Shown here: positions 7,323 through 13,666 of the stretch, in pieces
Numbering within the stretch: position 1 is the stretch's first letter
Layout of the letters: every line of letters begins with the position of its first letter
DNA from: JBBIII01 sp037446575
Lineage (GTDB): Bacteria > Bacteroidota > Ignavibacteria > UBA10030
Length of the DNA stretch: 21,295 nucleotides
Direction: 5' to 3'
Assembly (NCBI GenBank): GCA_037446575.1
Contig: JBBIII010000044.1
Location: 1 to 21,295, forward strand
Notes under the pieces: generated by a model
The model's database searches: none
What the model was told of the DNA's origin: nothing
What the model saw: the letters and a program-made list of their open reading frames with translations, nothing else
Translations under genes and position numbers: made by a program

Positions 7323-8933
7323 ATGGCGAAGAATAATGTAAAATTCATTTTTGTTACAGGAGGTGTAGTATCATCGCTTGGAAAAGGGATTTCAGCTTCA
7401 TCTTTGGGAATGTTACTTAAAGCGCGTGGATTACGTGTTACGATACAAAAATTTGATCCATATATAAATGTTGATCCGGGTACGATGAATCCATTTCAAC
7501 ACGGAGAAGTATATGTAACGGAAGATGGCGCAGAAACCGATTTGGATTTGGGTCATTACGAAAGATTTCTGAATGAAAACATGATGCGTCAAAATAACAC
7601 AACGACCGGACAAATTTATTATGAAGTGATTACACGAGAACGTCGTGGCGACTATCTTGGAGCTACAGTACAAGTCATACCGCATATTACAGATGAAATC
7701 AAACGGCGTATTTGGAATCTTGCCAGCACGGGAAGATTTGATGTAATAATTATTGAAGTTGGTGGCACAGTCGGTGATATAGAGGGATTACCTTATTTAG
7801 AGGCAATACGGCAATTCATGTTAAATGTAGGGCGAAAAAATGCAATAAGTATTCATCTTACATTAGTTCCATATATAAAATCAGCGGAAGAAATAAAAAC
7901 AAAACCGACTCAACATAGTGTAAAAACTTTACTCGAAATAGGTCTTCAACCCGATATCCTTATTTGTCGCACAGAAAAACCGCTAACCAAAGAATTGAAA
8001 GAAAAAATCGCACTTTTCTGCAATGTCGAGACTAATTCTGTAATAGAGGGGCGAGATGTTCAATCTATATATGAAGCGCCATTATTTTATGAAAAGGAAG
8101 GATTACCTAATATTGTAATTGAAAAATTAAACTTAAAGTGCGGCAAACCCGATCTGAAGAAATGGCAAAGATTTGTAAATAAAATTAAAAGACCAAAAGG
8201 CAAAGTCAAAATTGCCGTGTGCGGTAAATACATCGAGCTAAGAGACGCTTATAAAAGTATTACAGAAGCATTTGTTCATGCAGGCGCAGAAAATGAAGTT
8301 GAAGTACAGTTGGATTGGATTAGAGCTGAAGATGTTGAAGACAACGGTGCCGAGAAATATCTTATCGATGCAAAAGGATTACTTGTGCCATGGGGCTTTG
8401 GCAATAGAGGTATCGAAGGAAAAATCGACGCAATAAAATTTGCGCGAGAAAATAATATACCTTTCTTTGGTATTTGTCTTGGTCTTCAATGTGCTGTTAT
8501 AGAATTTGCTCGGAATGTTTGCGGATTGAAGGATGCTAACAGCACGGAGTTTCATAAAACTAAGAATAATGTAATTGATATGATGTCGGAGCAAAAATCG
8601 GTTCGCAATTTAGGCGGAACGATGCGGCTTGGCGCTTATCCCTGTTCGATACAAAAAGGGACAAAAGCTTATGCCGCATATAGGAGAGAGCTTGTTGTTG
8701 AACGTCATAGACATAGATATGAACTAAATAATAAGTTTAGAAGGAAACTTTCTGATAGTGGAATGGTGTTTAGCGGTATATATACAAATAATGATTTAGT
8801 TGAAATTATCGAATTAACTAATCATCCTTGGTTTGTGGCAGTTCAATTTCATCCGGAATTAAAATCGCGTCCTATTGAGCCGCATCCATTATTTAAAGAA
8901 TTTGTAAAAGCTATAAAATTGAATGTCAAGTAA
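7323..8933 (+). CDS. pyrG: CTP synthase
   Basis: This 536-residue enzyme converts UTP to CTP using ATP and glutamine. The synthase half has the P-loop-like TGGVVSSLGKGISASS (12-27), KFDPYINVDPGTMNPFQHGE (43-62) and GGTVGDIEGLPYLEAIRQF (147-165). A class I glutamine amidotransferase domain follows, with nucleophile C385 in FFGICLGLQC and the H510/E512 pair in VQFHPELKSRPIEPHPLF. All catalytic residues are present and the length is normal. One oddity is at residue 357: the oxyanion-hole loop, normally VPGGFG, reads VPWGFG (codon TGG at 8391-8393). The ribosome binding site is weak. The gene is third in the gatC-kdsB-pyrG run; its product feeds the neighbouring kdsB reaction as well as RNA, DNA and lipid synthesis. 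Confidence 0.97.
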   Translation: MAKNNVKFIFVTGGVVSSLGKGISASSLGMLLKARGLRVTIQKFDPYINVDPGTMNPFQHGEVYVTEDGAETDLDLGHYERFLNENMMRQNNTTTGQIYYEVITRERRGDYLGATVQVIPHITDEIKRRIWNLASTGRFDVIIIEVGGTVGDIEGLPYLEAIRQFMLNVGRKNAISIHLTLVPYIKSAEEIKTKPTQHSVKTLLEIGLQPDILICRTEKPLTKELKEKIALFCNVETNSVIEGRDVQSIYEAPLFYEKEGLPNIVIEKLNLKCGKPDLKKWQRFVNKIKRPKGKVKIAVCGKYIELRDAYKSITEAFVHAGAENEVEVQLDWIRAEDVEDNGAEKYLIDAKGLLVPWGFGNRGIEGKIDAIKFARENNIPFFGICLGLQCAVIEFARNVCGLKDANSTEFHKTKNNVIDMMSEQKSVRNLGGTMRLGAYPCSIQKGTKAYAAYRRELVVERHRHRYELNNKFRRKLSDSGMVFSGIYTNNDLVEIIELTNHPWFVAVQFHPELKSRPIEPHPLFKEFVKAIKLNVK

Positions 8934-8958
8934 CAATATTATTAAAAGAAAGATGATA

Positions 8959-9552
8959 ATGCGATTTAGATATACAGTTTCACTTATGCTGATTTTCAGC
9001 GGTTTCATTTTTAGCGCACTTGCACAGCGTACAATCCATATGAATGTAGAAGAATTGATAAAGCATTCCGGCGTAATTGTGCATGGAACAGTTATAAAAG
9101 TTGAATCGGGCTACGATTCTGTATCCCGCTTGACTGCAACTCGAGTAACTATCAACGTGATAGAGAATTATTTTGGAGCGCCTGCCAATGAATATACTTT
9201 CAAACAATATGGTGGAAAAATAGGAAAGCGCAATATAAAACTTCCTGATATGCCACAATACAGGATCGGCGAAGAATTAATTCTTATGCTTACTCCGCCA
9301 AGTCGGATCGGCTTGCAAAGTCCTGTTGGAATGCATCAAGGAAAATTCAAAATCTTGAAGAATAAAGAAAGCGGCCGAAATATTGCGGTAAATGGAAAAA
9401 ATAATGTAAGATTATTTGAAGGAATAAAATCAAAGGGAATTGAAACAAAGTTAAAAAAAGTAAGTGTAAAAGAATCTGAAATTACCACCGTTCAATTTTC
9501 CGAAATAATCCGTTCCTTGGTTAAAACATTAAAGACAGAAAACACTAAGTGA
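8959..9552 (+). CDS. Secreted protein of unknown function, paired with the matrixin-like protease
   Basis: The protein has 197 residues, with a clear signal peptide (basic MRFR, hydrophobic core, cleavage after ALA) and a mature domain starting QRTIHMNVEELI. The domain has alternating beta-strand character: SGVIVHGTVIKVES, TRVTINVIENYFG, YTFKQYGGKIGKRN, and YRIGEELILMLTPP. I recall this as a recurrent unnamed secreted domain often next to matrixin genes, but cannot verify that here. The ATG at 8959 is preferred because AAAGAAAG sits 6 nt upstream; ATGs at 8953 and 8923 are in frame, the latter overlapping pyrG. The stop overlaps the protease GTG start (GTGA), so the two are probably translated together and act in the same compartment. 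Inhibitor, chaperone or substrate-binding roles are all possible. Confidence 0.8.
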   Translation: MRFRYTVSLMLIFSGFIFSALAQRTIHMNVEELIKHSGVIVHGTVIKVESGYDSVSRLTATRVTINVIENYFGAPANEYTFKQYGGKIGKRNIKLPDMPQYRIGEELILMLTPPSRIGLQSPVGMHQGKFKILKNKESGRNIAVNGKNNVRLFEGIKSKGIETKLKKVSVKESEITTVQFSEIIRSLVKTLKTENTK

Positions 9553-11462
9553 AATCACATATTATTTTACTCAGCTTTATTATCCTCTCCTCAAGTTTAT
9601 TTGCTGGTGGACCACTTTCTACCTACATGGGTAGAGCGGTAATTTGGAATAAAAACACTATCTCTTACCATCTTGATTGCGGACCTTTAGGCGTATTTGA
9701 TTCAGTATCAGCAAGGAATATTGCAAAGCAATCATTTCAAGTATGGCAGGATGTGCCTACTGCAACAATCGCTTTCAGCGAAAATACACTTTCGGTTAAT
9801 GTTGATCAATCAAATTATTCTACATATTTAGATAATTATTCTGATGGTATCAACCCGATTATTTTTGATAGCGATGGATCAATTATACAAGATCTATTTG
9901 GAACGAAGTTTGGGATCCTTGGTTTTGCTGTTGTCGTTGATTATGACGGTGATGGTTATTATGACGAAGGCGAATCTGTTATTAATGGATATGTATCTTC
10001 AAGTTTCACTAAAACTGAATGGGTAGCAACATTTGTGCATGAGTATGGCCACTTTATCGGGCTTGACCACACGCAAATCAATGGACATTATGATGCTGAC
10101 CCTTCTAAAACAATCTACATACCAACAATGTATCCGAGCGCGACTGCGAATGATGAACCACTTGCAAGCTTAAATCCCGATGATGTTGCGGCTGTATCAG
10201 CGCTATATCCAACCGCTGGTTATTCAACAACAGTCGGTTCAATTAATGGTTCCATTGTTTATGCAGATGGTTCACCGGCACGCGGAGTAAATGTAATTGC
10301 AATAAAAACATCTGACACGATGATGTACAAGATATCAACTGTATCGGACTATTTTTGGCATAACACAGGTTTATTCACAATTCTGGGACTCGAACCAGGG
10401 ACATATTATGTTCGGATAGAACCAATTAATAAGGAATTCATTGGTGGTTCATCAGTTGGTCCGTTTGCTTCTGATACAGATGATATCTCCTTTCAAAATC
10501 CGGTAGCGCCGGAGTATTACAATGGAGCCAACGAATCGCATAATAGTTTTACAGATATACCTGAAGATAGAATCGATGTAATTGTTAGCGCAAATTCTAC
10601 AACTTCAAATATTAACTTAAAAACAAACGGCAATCAGTTCACATCAATTTTACAATACAACACTAATTTGTTTTATGTATTTGATTTACCGTCTGAATAT
10701 GGCGATACTAGATATGCGGTTAGATTTACACCAACTATTTCTGCAAAAATAAAAGCGATTGGATTTTATATTTATGAAAAACCTGCTACAAATTTAACTA
10801 AAGATACTTTAATTATATCGATGCATGAGAATGTATTAGGTAGTTTAGGTGGTGTTCCAAGTAATATTGCTCTTGCTACAAAAAAAACAACATATGAAAC
10901 ACTAAAAATTAATCAATATAATAATGTTGATTTCTCTAATCTTAATATCTCTGTAACCAAAAATTTGGATTTTCACATAGTTTTTTCTACTAAAGCAAAA
11001 TCAGGTAATACACTAAGTTTTGTTACAGACGACGGCTCTACAGCGCCTACAAACAGGTCGTCTTCTTTTTTTAACAACACATGGCTAAATTTTGTTGATG
11101 CTAATAATTATAAGGTCGGTTATAATCTTGCTGTGCGAGTGTACTTAGATACCGCCGGTGTTATTATAAATGAAGTTGAAACTTACCCGGACTTGCCGAT
11201 AAGTTTTGCGCTTTATCAAAATTATCCCAATCCGTTTAATCCAGCTACAACCATTACTTATGAAATTCCTATTAATCGCTATATTTCACTTAAAATATTC
11301 GATGTCCTGGGCAGGGAAATAAAAGTTCTTAAAGATGGAGTCGAAAATGCAGGCAGGCATAAAATACTCTTCGATGGTTCAAATTTGACATCTGGCGTGT
11401 ACTTTTGTATTTTAAATACAGGAGATATTAGAATTACTAAACGGATGCTGTTATTGAAATAA
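9549..11462 (+). CDS. Matrixin-like zinc metalloprotease with type IX secretion sorting domain
   Basis: The 637-residue protein has a signal peptide (about 1-19) and a catalytic domain (about 25-222) with the metzincin motif HEYGHFIGLDH (164-174): zinc ligands H164, H168, H174 and catalytic E165. A likely Met-turn is IPTMYP (191-196), and a DYDGDGYYDEGE segment (131-142) resembles a calcium loop. Then comes a carboxypeptidase-regulatory-like beta domain (about 228-292), an unassigned beta-rich region, and a C-terminal Por/T9SS type A sorting domain (about 553-637) with YQNYPNPFNPATTITYEIP and a final KRMLLLK. It should cross the inner membrane by Sec and the outer membrane by T9SS, ending as a surface or released protease. 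The GTG start lies in the preceding stop (GTGA). No cleavable propeptide with a cysteine switch is evident. Confidence 0.9.
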   Translation: MKSHIILLSFIILSSSLFAGGPLSTYMGRAVIWNKNTISYHLDCGPLGVFDSVSARNIAKQSFQVWQDVPTATIAFSENTLSVNVDQSNYSTYLDNYSDGINPIIFDSDGSIIQDLFGTKFGILGFAVVVDYDGDGYYDEGESVINGYVSSSFTKTEWVATFVHEYGHFIGLDHTQINGHYDADPSKTIYIPTMYPSATANDEPLASLNPDDVAAVSALYPTAGYSTTVGSINGSIVYADGSPARGVNVIAIKTSDTMMYKISTVSDYFWHNTGLFTILGLEPGTYYVRIEPINKEFIGGSSVGPFASDTDDISFQNPVAPEYYNGANESHNSFTDIPEDRIDVIVSANSTTSNINLKTNGNQFTSILQYNTNLFYVFDLPSEYGDTRYAVRFTPTISAKIKAIGFYIYEKPATNLTKDTLIISMHENVLGSLGGVPSNIALATKKTTYETLKINQYNNVDFSNLNISVTKNLDFHIVFSTKAKSGNTLSFVTDDGSTAPTNRSSSFFNNTWLNFVDANNYKVGYNLAVRVYLDTAGVIINEVETYPDLPISFALYQNYPNPFNPATTITYEIPINRYISLKIFDVLGREIKVLKDGVENAGRHKILFDGSNLTSGVYFCILNTGDIRITKRMLLLK

Positions 11463-11487
11463 AAAGTGTGTAATAAATTAAAGGGGA

Positions 11488-11495
11488 AAGGAGGT
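11488..11495 (+). promoter_or_regulatory. Near-perfect Shine-Dalgarno sequence
   Basis: AAGGAGGTG, almost the complete anti-Shine-Dalgarno complement, precedes the GTG codons at 11501 and 11504. It sets the start of the lipoprotein gene and predicts strong translation despite the GTG start. It also shows that this organism uses canonical ribosome binding sites. Confidence 0.85.
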
Positions 11496-11500
11496 GGGTT

Positions 11501-12415
11501 GTGGTGAAAATTATAAATAGTTCAAGGTGTTCTATAGTATTATCAATAATTGCAGGAATGTTGAGTGGATGTTCTTCAACTTCCGATAAAGCATCTAAAG
11601 ATGACTTTTTTGAACCTGTAGATAAAATTATCGTAAAACAATCTGAGTCAAGTGCGACGCCACAATTTCTTACAAAAGAAAGATACGGATTAAAGACTGA
11701 TGAGAGTATGAAGGATGCTATTATCGAGATGCTTCGAATGCAGAATAGGAGATTAGAAGATGTTGTGGTACAATTAAGCCAACTAACAAAAAGAGAAATT
11801 GCTGATAATTCTTCTTATGGAAATATAGAGGCAACGCTATCATCACGAGAAAAAGTTACTAATCAATTATTACTGGAAATGATACAGAATCAAAACCAAA
11901 GATTGAATGACGTGATAGAACAATTGAAAGTTCTTGCCCAAAATCAACAAATGCTAAAGGGGACACAATCGAGTTTGGTTGCTCGCGTAAATGCATCTCC
12001 AATTGAAAATCCACCAACCCGGAAAGTTACACCTGTAAAGAAATCTGATGCTTTTATCACATACGCAAAAGCAATCCATTTATATCAAAACAAACAATAT
12101 GATGAAGCAATTATGGCTTTTAAAAATTTAATCAATCGTGGTATTGAACAAAAACTTGCTGATAATTGTCATTTTTGGCTCGGCGTATCTTATTTTAATC
12201 AACGAAAGTTTAATCAAGCGATTAGTGCATTCAAAGAAGTATTTAATTATAACGATTCCGATAAAGCAGAAAGCTCGTATTTTATGATAGCCCAATGCTA
12301 TGAACAAATGGGAGCAGTAAAATTTGCGAAAATAACATTTGAAAAGCTTTTAAATGATTATCCAAATGGAGCATTGAAACAAATTAGTGAGAAAAAAATT
12401 GCGCTCCTGAAGTAA
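11501..12415 (+). CDS. TPR lipoprotein, CpoB/YbgF-like
   Basis: The 304-residue protein has a lipoprotein signal ending in the lipobox L21-S-G-C24, so it should be anchored in a membrane facing the periplasm. Residues 70-150 are coiled coil and contain a duplication: EMLRMQNRRLEDVVVQLSQL (77-96) matches EMIQNQNQRLNDVIEQLKVL (126-145). Residues 184-304 hold three TPR-like repeats (YAKAIHLYQNKQYDEAIMAF; HFWLGVSYFNQRKFNQAISAF; SYFMIAQCYEQMGAVKFAKITF). Coiled coil followed by TPRs resembles CpoB/YbgF, which links Tol-Pal to envelope constriction and wall synthesis, but no tol or pal gene is adjacent and the protein is lipidated. The role is inferred only from domain order. GTG at 11501 or 11504 is the start, given the strong ribosome binding site. 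Confidence 0.82.
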   Translation: MVKIINSSRCSIVLSIIAGMLSGCSSTSDKASKDDFFEPVDKIIVKQSESSATPQFLTKERYGLKTDESMKDAIIEMLRMQNRRLEDVVVQLSQLTKREIADNSSYGNIEATLSSREKVTNQLLLEMIQNQNQRLNDVIEQLKVLAQNQQMLKGTQSSLVARVNASPIENPPTRKVTPVKKSDAFITYAKAIHLYQNKQYDEAIMAFKNLINRGIEQKLADNCHFWLGVSYFNQRKFNQAISAFKEVFNYNDSDKAESSYFMIAQCYEQMGAVKFAKITFEKLLNDYPNGALKQISEKKIALLK

Positions 12416-12446
12416 AGGGGGAGAAACTCCAAGAGCGCATTTTATT
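12401..12446 (+). terminator. Candidate terminator overlapping the lipoprotein stop codon
   Basis: GCGCTC (12401-12406, inside the last codons) pairs with GAGCGC (12433-12438). Between them GGAG-AAA-CTCC (12420-12430) forms an inner hairpin, and ATTTTATT follows the outer stem. The layout suggests an intrinsic terminator, but the stems are separated by an asymmetric internal loop and the T tract is interrupted. Confidence 0.45.
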
Positions 12447-12490
12447 GTCTCTATTTGTCAAGTATCCACCAAACTTGACAAAAAAGAGAC
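12447..12490. repeat. Long near-perfect inverted repeat (stem about 16 bp)
   Basis: GTCTCTATTTGTCAAGT (12447-12463) and ACTTGACAAAAAAGAGAC (12473-12490) are inverse complements except for one bulge/mismatch, with a 9-nt loop ATCCACCAA. It lies immediately after the candidate terminator. No T tract follows on either strand, so a classical terminator is unlikely by itself; an operator, RNA stabiliser or remnant mobile-element end are alternatives. Confidence 0.7.
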
Positions 12491-13028
12491 GACGTAGAAC
12501 TTATTTTCCACACTATATATTTTTGTTTTGTTAAAAATCGGTACAATATTATTTCTATCAGCTTCGTTCACCAGTTTTGTAAAATTGTAATCTCGGCGCA
12601 ATTCTTCTAATTCTCAACTTTTTTAGTTATAGCAATGAAAAAAAACTAGATATTCTCGGGTATTTTATTATGTATGAGAACATATTCACTGCAGTTGGCG
12701 TAAAATTATTTTGTTAGATATTAATGAGAATATTGCAACTGAATTCAACAAAACGCTTTGTAAAAGAACGTCTTTATATCTTTTTCAAGACAATCATTTA
12801 TATGATGCTACAAACATGATTCACTTATTGTGCCAACAAAAATTTGTATTAGATTAAAGAAGGATATAGTAAAAATATTCGGTAATTATTGTGAAAGTAA
12901 GTATGGAGGTTAGAAACATTTACTTAATTAAGCATCGTTTTTCTGTAACTTCTACAAAATTGTAAGAAAAGTGTAATGAAATAACTACGATACGTTATTT
13001 CTGTTAACTCTAAATAGTGAGTCATACA
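12491..13028. other. Gene-poor spacer between two convergent genes
   Basis: About 540 bases without a convincing gene. The stretch is strongly A+T-rich. It contains one open plus-strand frame without a good start (12678-12857, 59 codons) whose translation faintly resembles the beginning of a response-regulator receiver domain, described under findings. It also holds the palindrome CTTAATTAAG near 12925 and the inverted repeat at 12978-13001. I see no tRNA, no repeat array and no transposon ends. The size and the remnant-like frame suggest decayed sequence. Confidence 0.5.
12978..13001 (-). terminator. Candidate terminator of the 13029-13550 gene
   Basis: A perfect 8-bp inverted repeat, GAAATAAC/GTTATTTC with an 8-nt loop, starts 27 nt past the minus-strand stop codon. 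On the minus strand the second arm is itself U-rich and is followed by ATTACACTTTTC. The T tract is interrupted, so this is only a candidate. Confidence 0.4.
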
Positions 13029-13550
13029 TTATCGACGAGATCTCTTATGTTGCATACTTTTATTTATTGTTTTCTGGTTTTGATTCAATCCTAATTCTGA
13101 AATATTATTTTCTTCTGTTGTTGATTTGTTGGGTAGATTAATTTGATTAAAATTACTATTAACCTGTTGAACAATATCTTTTATGATAGTTAAAGATTCT
13201 CTAGTTTGTTTAGTTGAGATAAGTATTAATATAGAGAGCGCTGTAAGTAAAGAGAAGAGTATTAACAGTCCAACAAAACTTACGGTACTTAATCCCTGCA
13301 AAAGATCAAATTTCGCATCTAGTGAATCGTACTTTTTATCAATATACGCCATTGCTGCATTATTTACAGAACCAGAGTTGCCAAGTGCCGCCTTTAAACT
13401 ATCTTCGTGATAAGGACAGACTATATAAATTGGTATAGCCGGTTCTGCCACTACTTGGTTTTGTTGCGCATGAATTTGCGCGTAACAGCAAAAAGCGAGA
13501 AAAATAGAATAAGTAATTTTTTTAAAAAAATAATTTACATTTGATTTCAT
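13029..13550 (-). CDS. Unknown exported protein with one membrane anchor
   Basis: I do not recognise a family. The 173-residue protein has a signal peptide (about 1-28, cleavage after QIHA), a short exported segment (about 29-88), a strong transmembrane helix (about 90-112) followed by KQTRES, and a polar, Asn/Gln-rich tail ending in KRSRR. The expected topology is a small periplasmic N-terminal part and a cytoplasmic tail of about 60 residues. The ATG at 13550 is chosen because AAAGGGA lies about 7 nt upstream and the signal peptide starts at once; the frame stays open to 13673, but that extension would overlap recG. It is divergent from recG across a 116-bp spacer. Function unknown. Confidence 0.65.
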   Translation of the reverse strand: MKSNVNYFFKKITYSIFLAFCCYAQIHAQQNQVVAEPAIPIYIVCPYHEDSLKAALGNSGSVNNAAMAYIDKKYDSLDAKFDLLQGLSTVSFVGLLILFSLLTALSILILISTKQTRESLTIIKDIVQQVNSNFNQINLPNKSTTEENNISELGLNQNQKTINKSMQHKRSRR

Positions 13551-13609
13551 AGCGGTTCCCTTTTTACAAAAATTAGTTGAATAAAAATATGAATACTCAA
13601 AATAAAATG

Positions 13610-13627
13610 CAAACAAATTTATGTTTG
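13610..13627. promoter_or_regulatory. Inverted repeat in the recG divergent spacer
   Basis: CAAACA and TGTTTG flank a 6-nt A/T loop (AATTTA), forming an 18-bp dyad between the divergent gene starts at 13550 and 13667. It could be an operator for either direction, but short A/T-rich dyads also arise by chance. Confidence 0.3.
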
Positions 13628-13666
13628 TTTGAATTTCAATAACTGTTTGCCTATTTTTACAAAAAA

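Noticed and set aside
12475..12480. TTGACA inside the right arm of the 12447-12490 repeat as a promoter -35 box.
   Set aside because: No acceptable -10 element lies 16-18 bp downstream, and no rightward gene follows in the spacer.
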